Source: CAZOWL01 sp964583605
Lineage (GTDB): Bacteria > Pseudomonadota > Gammaproteobacteria > Chromatiales > Chromatiaceae
DNA: 16,850 nucleotides
Reading direction: 5' to 3'
NCBI GenBank assembly: GCA_964583605.1
Contig: CAZOWL010000092.1
Span: 1 to 16,850 of the forward strand
Shown: positions 7,724-14,513 of the stretch, one piece after another
How positions within the stretch are numbered: the first letter of the stretch is position 1
Layout of the letters: each line of letters starts with the position of its first letter
The notes under the pieces: generated by a model
Databases searched by the model: none
What the model was told of the DNA's origin: nothing
What the model saw: the letters and a program-made list of their open reading frames with translations, nothing else
Program-made: the position numbers and the translations under genes

Positions 7724-8066
7724 GCTGAGCGCGCGGCTCGGTCGCTGCGGATGCTTCGAGCGCCGTCCTGTACCCTGAAGGCGTTGGCTCAGCCGCCGCG
7801 CTTGACCGTCGCACTGGGCCGCCGCAGTGGGCCTCCTGTGACGGCGGTCTGATTCCAGACGCTAGAGCGTCGCTCGCCATTGTTCGACCGGCGGAATTGG
7901 GTTAGCTTCGGCCGCACACCCAAAGCTGCACTCACGATCACGGGACGAGCCGAGCCACCCCGGATGATGAAATGCCGCCTTGCCCCTGATCGTTCCCTCA
8001 CCCCAACCCTCTCCCAGAGGGCGAGGGAGCAAACGTGCTGCGCGAATTTCATAGTAAGGATTTGTC
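7724..8066. other. Non-coding gap between prpD and the AIM24 genes
   Basis: No credible gene is present. The stretch holds several small inverted repeats. CACTG/CAGTG lies at 7812-7829. GTCTG-ATTC-CAGAC lies at 7847-7860. GACGC-TAGA-GCGTC lies at 7858-7871. The last two share bases, so only one could form at a time. None is followed by a T-run. The right end is occupied by the dispersed repeat (8005-8057). No convincing promoter for the AIM24 genes could be picked out. Confidence 0.6.
8005..8057 (+). repeat. Dispersed repeat, copy 2
   Basis: This 53-base element differs from the copy at 16798-16850 at only 2 positions. Its left part holds a perfect hairpin, CCCTCT-CCC-AGAGGG (8007-8021). Its right part ends CGCGAATTTCATAGTAA. 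The last bases run into AAGGA (8056-8060), the ribosome binding site of the AIM24 gene that starts at 8067. The repeat therefore forms the end of that gene's leader. The preceding CCCTCACCCC (7995-8004) may belong to the element too, but copy 3 is cut off by the window end and cannot confirm this. Confidence 0.85.
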
Positions 8067-8792
8067 ATGGCTGTCGCTTCATCGGACTTGCGGACGTTGG
8101 AGGATCTCACCTACCGGGTGCTATACCGCGGTGCCTTCGCGCTGCTCGAGGTTCACCTGCAGGCGGGGCAGACGATCAAGGCCCAGTCGGATGCGATGGT
8201 CGCGATGGATCCGACCGTCGATGTCGAGGGCAAGCTCGAAGGTGGTCTCCTCGGTGGGCTGGGGCGGATGTTCAGCGGCGAGAGCTTCTTCTTCCAGACG
8301 CTGCGCGCGTCGCGCGGCGCGGGCGAGGCCCTGTTGGCCCCGGCGCAACCGGGCGATCTGCTGCCGATACATCTCGATGGCACCCAGACCTACATCCTGC
8401 AGAAGGACGGCTTTCTTGCCGCCAGCGAAGGCGTGCAGATCTCGACGACGGCCCAGAACCTGACCCGCGGTCTCTTCAGCGGTGAGGGCTTCTTCGTCCT
8501 CAAGGCCAGCGGGCGGGGAATGCTGTTCGCCGAGAGCTATGGCGCGATCCATGCGCTCGACGTCGGCCCGGGCGAGGAGATGATCGTCGACAACGGCCAC
8601 TTGGTCGCCTGGCCGCAAGGCATGCACTACAGCCTTGAGAAGGCCAGCTCGGGCTGGATCTCGAGCTTCACCTCGGGCGAGGGCCTCGTCTGCCGCTTCC
8701 GTGGTCCGGGCACCGTCTATATCCAGAGCCGGAACCCGAATGCCTTCGGTTCCTGGCTGAGCCGCCTGCTGCCGAACGCTCGCCGGGGCTGA
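8067..8792 (+). CDS. AIM24 family protein
   Basis: The 241-residue product is a stand-alone AIM24 domain (a beta-rich fold named after a yeast mitochondrial protein; older bacterial annotations use TIGR00266-type names). Biochemical function in bacteria is not established. Characteristic stretches are KAQSDAMVAMDPTVDV, GGLLGGLGRMFSGESFFFQTL, GLFSGEGFFVLKASG, VDNGHLVAWPQGMHY and a C-terminal IQSRNPNAFGSWLSRLLP. No signal peptide or membrane segment is evident. The ATG has AAGGA 6 bases ahead. The next gene starts 4 bases after the stop and ends in a closely related AIM24 domain, so the two probably form one operon and arose by duplication. Confidence 0.88.
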   Translation: MAVASSDLRTLEDLTYRVLYRGAFALLEVHLQAGQTIKAQSDAMVAMDPTVDVEGKLEGGLLGGLGRMFSGESFFFQTLRASRGAGEALLAPAQPGDLLPIHLDGTQTYILQKDGFLAASEGVQISTTAQNLTRGLFSGEGFFVLKASGRGMLFAESYGAIHALDVGPGEEMIVDNGHLVAWPQGMHYSLEKASSGWISSFTSGEGLVCRFRGPGTVYIQSRNPNAFGSWLSRLLPNARRG

Positions 8793-8796
8793 AGCC

Positions 8797-10128
8797 ATGA
8801 GCACCGAGATTCAACCTGGTGGCAATGTTCGCCTCCCGTCGGGGACCGAGATCCGGGTCGACATCCGCTGGGAGCCCGAGCGTCCCGCGGGGCAGGAGGT
8901 CGATGCCAGCGCGTTTTTGCTCGGCTCGAGCGGCAAGGTGAGCAGCGATGAGGATTTTGTCTTCTACAACCATCCGCGCTCGCGCTGCAGCGGCGTCGTG
9001 CTGGTCGAAGGGAGCGGCGCGCACCGCCAGCTGCGCATCAATCCGGGCTATCTGCCGAGCGGGGTGGCCAAGGTGGCGGTCTGTCTGACGCTGTTCGGCG
9101 GCGGATCTTTTGCTCAGGCGAGCCGCATCGAGGTCCGAGTCCGCGACGCGGCGGGCGCCGAGGTGGCAGTCTTTCGACCGGATACCGACGGCATGCCCGA
9201 GGCGGCCTTGATCCTGGGCGAGGTCTATCGCTATCGCGAGGATTGGAAGTTCCGCGCGCTGGCCCAAGGCTTCGCGGGTGGGCTCGGGCCTCTGGCTTCC
9301 CATTTCGGGGTGGACATCGCGGAGGACGGGGAGGTCGACGCCGCTGAGGTGCCGGCTGCATCAGCGGCTCCGACTGGGCCGGACTTGACCAAGGCGCCCG
9401 CGACCGGTGCCATGCCGACCGACAGCGAGACCGAGTACTCGCGGATTGCCGATCTCCGCTATGAGATCCTCTATCGCGACGCCTACGCCCTGGCTCGTGT
9501 CGACCTCCCGGCGGGCCGGCATCTCAAGGCCCAGGCGGATGCGATGATCGCGATGAGTCCCACGCTCGATGTTGGCAGCGCGATGTCTGGGGGGCTTCTC
9601 GGTGGTCTCGGGCGCATGATCAGCGGCGAGAGCCTATTTCTGCAGACGTTAACGGCTCAGCGCGGGGCAGGCTCGGTCTACTTCGCGCCGGCGACCCCTG
9701 GGGATATCGCGGCCGTCGAGCTTGAGGCGGGCGAGGGCCTGACGATCCAGCGGGGCGGCTTTCTGGCCTGCACCGAAGAGGTCGAGGTCAGCACGCAGAT
9801 GCAGAATATCGCCCAAGGCCTGTTCAGTGGCGAGGGATTCTTCGTTCTCAAGGCGCGCGGGCCAGGTCTCATCTTCCTCGAATCCTTCGGTGCGATCCAC
9901 ATGTTGCGCCTCGGCCCTGGCGAGCAGCGCATCGTCGACAACGGACATCTGGTCGCTTGGTCGCAATCGATGCATTACGATCTCGAGCTCGGGAATCCCG
10001 GTCTCGTCGCGGCCTTCACCTCGGGCGAGAACATCGTCTGCCGCTTCCAGGGTCCGGGCCTGGTCCTGATCCAGAGCCGGCAGCCGAAGCAGTTCGGCCG
10101 ATGGGTTTCTCAGCTGTTGCCTGGATAG
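8797..10128 (+). CDS. TerD-like / AIM24 fusion protein
   Basis: This 443-residue protein joins two domains. Residues 1-174 resemble TerD: VDASAFLLGSSGKVSSDEDFVFYN (35-58) at the start, FAQASRIEVRVRD in the middle and VYRYREDWKFRALAQGFAGGL (143-163) at the end. Residues 175-213 are an Ala/Pro/Thr-rich linker. Residues 214-443 are an AIM24 domain very like the preceding gene product, for example GGLLGGLGRMISGESLFLQTL and VDNGHLVAWSQSMHY. By eye the two AIM24 regions are roughly 60 percent identical. TerD proteins usually bind calcium through an acidic GDNxTGxGxGDDE loop; here that place reads LVEGSGAHRQLRIN, so the loop appears lost. TerD homologues occur in tellurite-resistance and stress systems, but no other ter gene is present and no tellurite role should be assumed. 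It lies 4 bases after the upstream AIM24 gene. Confidence 0.85.
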   Translation: MSTEIQPGGNVRLPSGTEIRVDIRWEPERPAGQEVDASAFLLGSSGKVSSDEDFVFYNHPRSRCSGVVLVEGSGAHRQLRINPGYLPSGVAKVAVCLTLFGGGSFAQASRIEVRVRDAAGAEVAVFRPDTDGMPEAALILGEVYRYREDWKFRALAQGFAGGLGPLASHFGVDIAEDGEVDAAEVPAASAAPTGPDLTKAPATGAMPTDSETEYSRIADLRYEILYRDAYALARVDLPAGRHLKAQADAMIAMSPTLDVGSAMSGGLLGGLGRMISGESLFLQTLTAQRGAGSVYFAPATPGDIAAVELEAGEGLTIQRGGFLACTEEVEVSTQMQNIAQGLFSGEGFFVLKARGPGLIFLESFGAIHMLRLGPGEQRIVDNGHLVAWSQSMHYDLELGNPGLVAAFTSGENIVCRFQGPGLVLIQSRQPKQFGRWVSQLLPG

Positions 10129-10235
10129 GTGCACGACGCCGCTATTTCGGGCGAGCGCGGCGCGCTGGCTCCCCTCTCGGCGGTAGCCGTGCCAGGGGTC
10201 CGGTGCTGGCGATGGCGCCGCCGAGTCGGCTGTGC

Positions 10236-10264
10236 TTAAGCGCCTGCGGCCGATCGGGTATCAT
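10236..10264 (+). promoter_or_regulatory. Weak candidate promoter of the exbB-kdsB operon
   Basis: TTAAGC (10236-10241) is followed after 17 bases by TATCAT (10259-10264, 5 of 6 to the -10 consensus). The -35 match is poor. It would give a leader of about 160 bases containing the two hairpins. The support is weak. Confidence 0.3.
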
Positions 10265-10351
10265 TGCGAGCTGCGGCCGATGACGGGAATGGCCCGCGCC
10301 GCGGCGCAGGCTGGTGTGGACCGCGTTCTCTCCGGCATGTCTCGTCGCCAG

Positions 10352-10366
10352 GGTGCGTGTCGCACC
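10352..10366 (+). other. Hairpin in the exbB leader (upstream)
   Basis: GGTGCG (10352-10357) and CGCACC (10361-10366) form a perfect 6-base-pair stem with loop TGT. TGTGTTTCTC follows. It could be a weak terminator for the upstream AIM24 genes or part of a structured leader. Confidence 0.5.
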
Positions 10367-10385
10367 TGTGTTTCTCACTAGCGGT

Positions 10386-10405
10386 AACGCTGCGCGATCA
10401 GCGTT
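10386..10405 (+). other. Hairpin in the exbB leader (downstream)
   Basis: AACGCTG (10386-10392) and CAGCGTT (10399-10405) form a perfect 7-base-pair inverted repeat with a 6-base loop, about 30 bases before the exbB start. No T-run follows. It may be an RNA structure or a protein-binding dyad; the sequence does not decide between them. Confidence 0.5.
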
Positions 10406-10433
10406 TCGTCTCCACCTCTGAGGGTGATCCCCG

Positions 10434-11060
10434 GTGCTTGAGCTGCTGCAAGCCGGTGGTTGGCTGATGGTGCCGATCATCGCCTGCTCGGTCGTTGCCA
10501 CGGCCATTGTTCTGGAACGGAGCTGGGCGCTGCGACGCCGTCGAATCATGCCCGATGGGCTCGTGACCCGCATCTGGCAATGGCATAGTCAGGGCCTGCT
10601 CACCCGCGAGCGGATCGAGGAGATCCGGCTCGGCTCGCCGCTCGGCCGCATGCTGAGTGCTGGCCTCGTCAATCGATATCATTCCCGAGAGGTCATGAAG
10701 GAGGCGATTCATGACGCCGGCCGTCAGGTGGTCGCGGAGCTGGAGCGCTATCTCAACAGCCTTGGCACGATCGCCGCGGTCACGCCGCTGCTCGGGCTTC
10801 TCGGCACCGTCATCGGCATGATCGATATCTTCAACGTGATCATGAACGCCGGGGTCGGCCGCCCAGGCGTGCTCGCCGGGGGCATCTCGCAGGCCCTGAT
10901 CACGACGGCCGCCGGGCTATCCATAGCGATCCCGAGCCTGATGTTCCATCGCCTCTTCGACAAGCGCGTCGACAGCCTTGCGATTGGGATGGAGGAGCAG
11001 GCACTCCACCTGGTCGAGGTCATACAGGGAGAGCGCGAAGTCGACGAGGGGGGCCGATGA
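10434..11060 (+). CDS. exbB: MotA/TolQ/ExbB proton channel family protein
   Basis: This 208-residue inner-membrane protein is the larger subunit of an ExbB/ExbD-type motor that uses the proton gradient to energise an envelope process. Three membrane segments are visible: about 8-28 (GGWLMVPIIACSVVATAIVLE), 113-136 (TPLLGLLGTVIGMIDIF) and 150-172 (ISQALITTAAGLSIAIPSLMF). The central region matches the TolQ/ExbB core. The start is GTG, with GAGG about 10 bases upstream. Its stop overlaps exbD by 4 bases. In Pseudomonas and many other gammaproteobacteria such a pair precedes lpxK and kdsB, so a role in the outer membrane or lipopolysaccharide is often suspected. The true partner (TonB-like or not) is unknown, so exbB is a family name here, not proof of iron uptake. 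Confidence 0.9.
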   Translation: MLELLQAGGWLMVPIIACSVVATAIVLERSWALRRRRIMPDGLVTRIWQWHSQGLLTRERIEEIRLGSPLGRMLSAGLVNRYHSREVMKEAIHDAGRQVVAELERYLNSLGTIAAVTPLLGLLGTVIGMIDIFNVIMNAGVGRPGVLAGGISQALITTAAGLSIAIPSLMFHRLFDKRVDSLAIGMEEQALHLVEVIQGEREVDEGGR

Positions 11061-11503
11061 ACCTGCGTCCGCATCGCCAGGACAACCCCGAGATCAATCT
11101 GGCGCCGCTGATCGATGTCGTCTTTCTCCTGCTGATCTTTTTCATGCTCTCGACCACCTTTCGAGAGGACGCGCGCCTCCAGATCGCGCTGCCCGAGGCC
11201 GAAGGGGAGGCGCTCCCGGCGGAAGAGCCCAGCCTGGTGACTATTACCATCGACAGAGAAGGGGGCTTCTACGTCGCCGATCGCCAGGTCGTCGATCAGA
11301 CCGCTGCGACCTTGCGGCGGGCCCTCGACGGTGCCCTCGGTGAGGCGCGTGATCGGCCGGTCTTGATCAAGGCCGATGCCCAGACCCCTCATCAGGCGGT
11401 CATGACGGCGATGGATGTGGCCAGCCAGCTTGGGGTGTCACGTGTCCTGTTCGCCGCGACCAGTCCTGCTGCGTCCTCTTCACAGCCCGCCGCAAGCCCA
11501 TGA
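11057..11503 (+). CDS. exbD: ExbD/TolR family biopolymer transport protein
   Basis: This 148-residue protein is the small subunit that pairs with ExbB. It has a short cytoplasmic N-terminus and one membrane helix (about 17-34, PLIDVVFLLLIFFML). Asp20 in that helix is the conserved, proton-responsive residue of the family. The periplasmic domain follows (VTITIDREGGFYVADRQV, RPVLIKADAQTPHQAVMTAMDVASQLGVSRVLFAA). It overlaps exbB upstream and msbA downstream by 4 bases each (ATGA), which suggests translational coupling of all three genes. Confidence 0.92.
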   Translation: MNLRPHRQDNPEINLAPLIDVVFLLLIFFMLSTTFREDARLQIALPEAEGEALPAEEPSLVTITIDREGGFYVADRQVVDQTAATLRRALDGALGEARDRPVLIKADAQTPHQAVMTAMDVASQLGVSRVLFAATSPAASSSQPAASP

Positions 11504-13266
11504 CGGCCAGCGCGGGCGCGCTGCAGGCTCGGCGGATCTACCGCCGTCTCCTCGGCTACGCCAGGCCCTACTCGGGGATATTCGGGATCGCGGTGGCGGG
11601 CATGCTGGTGTTCGCCGCAACCGAGCCGGCCTTTGCGGCGATGATGAAGCCGTTGCTAGATGGCAGCTTCGTGGAGCGCGACATCGAGGTCGTGCGGCTC
11701 ATGCCCTTCCTGCTCGTCGGTCTCTTCCTGGTGCGCGGCGCCGCAGGCTTCGTCGACACCTATTGCCTGAAGTGGGTCGGTCGCCGGGTGGTCGCCGACC
11801 TGCGCCAGGAGATGTTCGAGCAGCTCCTGCGTGCGCCGACCCGCTTCTACGACAACAATGGCTCGGGTCAGATCTTGGCCAAGCTGACCTACAACGTTGA
11901 GAACGTCGCAAACGCCGCGAGCAATGCGCTGACGACCCTGATTCGGGACGGGTTCACGGTCATCGGCCTGCTGGCCTATATGGTCTATCTCGATGCGGCC
12001 TTGGCGATGATCTTCCTGCTGGTTGCGCCACCGATGGCGATGTCGATCAAATACGCGACCCGGCGCTTCCGCCGCTTCAGCCGACGCATCCAGGACCGCG
12101 TCGGAGAGCTGACACATGTCACTCAACAGGTGATCGAAGGCCACCGCGTGGTCAAGGCGTTTGGCGGCCAGGCCCAGGAGGCCCAGCGTTTCAATCAAGT
12201 CAACGAGAAGACACGCTCGTTGCAGATGAAGATGATTGCCACCGAGGCCGTCAGCGTCCCCCTGGTGCAGCTGACTTCGGCGCTCGCGATCGCGTTGGTC
12301 GTCTACCTCTCGACCCTGCAGGGCCTGCGCGAGGATATGACGGTGGGCACCTTCATGTCCTTCGTCGTCGCAATGGGGCTGCTGCTGCCGCCGATCAAAC
12401 GCCTGACCGCGATCAATTCACACCTGCAGCGCGGCATCATCGCCGCAGCAAGCCTGTTCGAGCTGATCGATGGTGAGGCCGAGCGAGATACCGGCACCCG
12501 GATCCTCTCGCGTGCCCGCGGGCAGATCGAGTACCGCGGCGTCTGCCACGAGTTCTCTAAGGAAAAGGGCCGGGTGCTGCATGATATCAACCTGACAATC
12601 GCGCCCGGCGAGACCATTGCCCTGGTTGGGCGCTCCGGTAGCGGGAAGACGACGCTCGCGAGTCTTCTGCCGCGCTTCTACGACCCAACGGTTGGGCAAA
12701 TCTGTATCGATGGCATCGAGATCCGGGAGCTCAAGCTGGCGAGTTTGCGGGCCCAGGTCTCGCTCGTGAGCCAGGATGTCGTCCTCTTCAACGACACCAT
12801 CGCGAACAATATCGCTTACGGGCGGCTTGGCGAGGTGGGTAGGAGCGAGCTCGAGCGGGTCGCCACGGCGGCCCACGCGATCGAATTCATCCGCGCCCTG
12901 CCCGATGGATTTGATACCTGGATCGGCGATCGGGGTGTTCTGCTCTCCGGTGGCCAGCGGCAGCGGCTCGCCATCGCGCGTGCCATGCTCAAGGACGCGC
13001 CGATCCTGATCCTGGACGAGGCCACGTCCGCGCTAGACACGGAGTCTGAGAGGCATATCCAAGCGGCGCTCGACTCCCTGATGTCTCACCGCACGACGCT
13101 GATCATCGCCCACCGGCTGTCCACGATAGAGCGTGCCGACCGGATCGTTGCGCTGATGGAGGGTCGGATCGTCGAGCAGGGCAGCCATCGGGAGCTACTT
13201 GCGCGGGACGGTTATTACGCGCGGCTCTATCGCATGCAGTTCCTCGAAGGCGCGAGCCCCGTGTGA
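11500..13266 (+). CDS. msbA: Lipid A export ATP-binding/permease protein MsbA
   Basis: MsbA flips lipid A-core from the inner to the outer leaflet of the inner membrane. The 588-residue product is a half-transporter of the usual size. An ABC transmembrane domain with six predicted helices spans about 20-320. A nucleotide-binding domain follows with Walker A GRSGSGKTT (377-385), the Q-loop near SLVSQDVVLFNDT, signature LSGGQRQR (482-489), Walker B ILILDEATSALD with D506 and E507, and the H-loop in IIAHRLSTIERAD. Its place between exbD and lpxK, together with kdsB, supports MsbA over a generic multidrug exporter. lpxK begins 19 bases after the stop. Confidence 0.93.
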   Translation: MTASAGALQARRIYRRLLGYARPYSGIFGIAVAGMLVFAATEPAFAAMMKPLLDGSFVERDIEVVRLMPFLLVGLFLVRGAAGFVDTYCLKWVGRRVVADLRQEMFEQLLRAPTRFYDNNGSGQILAKLTYNVENVANAASNALTTLIRDGFTVIGLLAYMVYLDAALAMIFLLVAPPMAMSIKYATRRFRRFSRRIQDRVGELTHVTQQVIEGHRVVKAFGGQAQEAQRFNQVNEKTRSLQMKMIATEAVSVPLVQLTSALAIALVVYLSTLQGLREDMTVGTFMSFVVAMGLLLPPIKRLTAINSHLQRGIIAAASLFELIDGEAERDTGTRILSRARGQIEYRGVCHEFSKEKGRVLHDINLTIAPGETIALVGRSGSGKTTLASLLPRFYDPTVGQICIDGIEIRELKLASLRAQVSLVSQDVVLFNDTIANNIAYGRLGEVGRSELERVATAAHAIEFIRALPDGFDTWIGDRGVLLSGGQRQRLAIARAMLKDAPILILDEATSALDTESERHIQAALDSLMSHRTTLIIAHRLSTIERADRIVALMEGRIVEQGSHRELLARDGYYARLYRMQFLEGASPV

Positions 13267-13285
13267 CTCGAGGTCGAGCGCGACG

Positions 13286-14323
13286 ATGACGCCTGAGGCC
13301 ATCTGGTATCGCGGACATCCTCTCGCCTACCCGCTGATGCCGCTGGGCTGGCTCGTCGGCGCGGTGGCGCGCGCGCGACGCGCCGCGTACCGTCGCGGCT
13401 GGCGATCGATCTATCGACCCGACGTTCCAGTCCTCGTTGTCGGCAACCTAACCGTCGGTGGCACCGGGAAGACGCCCTTGGTTCTCTGGCTCACCGATTG
13501 GCTCCTGGGACAGGGACGCCGGCCTGGCATCGTGCTGCGCGGTTATGGTGCCCGCGGCACCTCATGGCCGCGCGGCGTCGTCGCGGAGAGCCACCCCACC
13601 GAGGTCGGCGATGAGGCCGTACTATTGGCGCGCCGCAGTCAGTGCCCTGTCGCCGTGGGCCCGGATCGCGCGGCGGCCGCGGCGATGCTCCTCGCCACGG
13701 AGCCTTGCGATATCATTGTCAGCGATGACGGGCTGCAGCACTATCGCCTCCATCGGGATCTGGAGATCCTGGTGCTCGATGGCCGGCGTGGACTCGGCAA
13801 CGGCCGTTGCCTGCCCGCCGGGCCACTGAGGGAGCCCCCGAGCCGGCTCCAGTCGGTTGACCTATTGGTCTGCCATGGCGGCGACTGGCCTGGCGCTGCC
13901 CGCATGGACCTCGTCGGCGAGCAGCTCGTGAGCCTGCGTGATCCGATGCGAAGGCGGTCGCTGGGCGAGCTAGCTGGACAGCCCGTTACGGCGGTGGCCG
14001 GCATCGGCAACCCGACCCGCTTCTTTGACCGGCTTCGGGATGCCGGGTTGATCGTCACCGAGTGGCGATATCGGGATCATCACCCCTTCAGTCCGTTGGA
14101 TGCCGCGCGTTGGCCGCCGGGCCCGGTGCTGATGACGGAGAAGGATGCGGTCAAGTGCGCCGACTTCGCCGGCGCCGACCACTGGTACCTGCCGGTCGTG
14201 GCGCAGCTTGACAAGGCCTTCGCGACCGAGCTTAAGCAACGCATCGAGGCTTTGACCTATGGACAAGCGACTGCTAGACATCCTGGTCTGTCCCATCTGC
14301 AAGGGGCCGCTCCATTACGATAA
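13286..14323 (+). CDS. lpxK: Tetraacyldisaccharide 4'-kinase
   Basis: LpxK phosphorylates the 4' position of tetraacyldisaccharide-1-phosphate to make lipid IVA, at the cytoplasmic face of the inner membrane. From the ATG at 13286 the product is 345 residues. An N-terminal hydrophobic helix (LAYPLMPLGWLVGAVA) is followed by the P-loop VVGNLTVGGTGKTPLVLWL. Further family motifs are GYGARG, VGDEAVLLARR, PVAVGPDRAAAA, DIIVSDDGLQHYRLHRDLEILVLDG and MTEKDAVKC. The open frame extends upstream to 13199, inside msbA, but that extension has no family resemblance. The 3' end overlaps the Trm112-like gene by 65 bases in another frame, so the last 20 or so residues are probably a lineage-specific tail. 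Confidence 0.94.
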   Translation: MTPEAIWYRGHPLAYPLMPLGWLVGAVARARRAAYRRGWRSIYRPDVPVLVVGNLTVGGTGKTPLVLWLTDWLLGQGRRPGIVLRGYGARGTSWPRGVVAESHPTEVGDEAVLLARRSQCPVAVGPDRAAAAAMLLATEPCDIIVSDDGLQHYRLHRDLEILVLDGRRGLGNGRCLPAGPLREPPSRLQSVDLLVCHGGDWPGAARMDLVGEQLVSLRDPMRRRSLGELAGQPVTAVAGIGNPTRFFDRLRDAGLIVTEWRYRDHHPFSPLDAARWPPGPVLMTEKDAVKCADFAGADHWYLPVVAQLDKAFATELKQRIEALTYGQATARHPGLSHLQGAAPLR

Positions 14324-14453
14324 GACCGCTGGCGAGCTGATCTGTCGGCTAGACCGACTCGCCTTTCCGATCCGCGACGGCATTCCCATCATGCTTGAGG
14401 AGGAGGCGCGTGCCCTGCCGCCGGAGGAGGAAGTGCCCAGCCTGGGCGCCTAG
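14259..14453 (+). CDS. Trm112 family protein (YcaR-like)
   Basis: This 64-residue protein resembles the small bacterial Trm112/YcaR family, found beside lpxK and kdsB in many gammaproteobacteria. Features are LLDILVCPICKGPL with a CPxC pair, then ELICRLDRLAFPIRDGIPIMLEEEAR. Eukaryotic Trm112 activates methyltransferases and binds zinc. Here only one CxxC pair plus a lone cysteine (ELIC) is visible, as in bacterial members. The bacterial role is not settled. The start lies 65 bases inside the lpxK 3' end in another frame, and the gene ends 60 bases before kdsB. Confidence 0.88.
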   Translation: MDKRLLDILVCPICKGPLHYDKTAGELICRLDRLAFPIRDGIPIMLEEEARALPPEEEVPSLGA

Positions 14454-14513
14454 GCGGGCGCGAGCCGCGATCGGCTCGCTGCCGACAGCCCCGGAGGAGC
14501 TGCGGCGGTTGCT

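Larger units (their letters stand above)
10129..10433. other. Non-coding gap and probable leader before exbB
   Basis: No credible gene is seen. The stretch contains an 11-base direct repeat, CTGCGGCCGAT (from about 10243 and 10272), a weak promoter candidate and two perfect hairpins, listed separately. One hairpin is followed by TGTGTTTCTC, a poor T-tract, so a terminator for the AIM24 genes is possible but unproven. Confidence 0.5.

Noticed and set aside
8797..9318. Tellurite resistance gene
   Set aside because: A TerD-like domain alone, without its calcium loop and without terB, terC or terZ neighbours, does not support a tellurite phenotype.
13199..13285. Upstream extension of the lpxK frame
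   Set aside because: It lies within the msbA 3' end and does not resemble LpxK; the ATG at 13286 gives the expected N-terminus.
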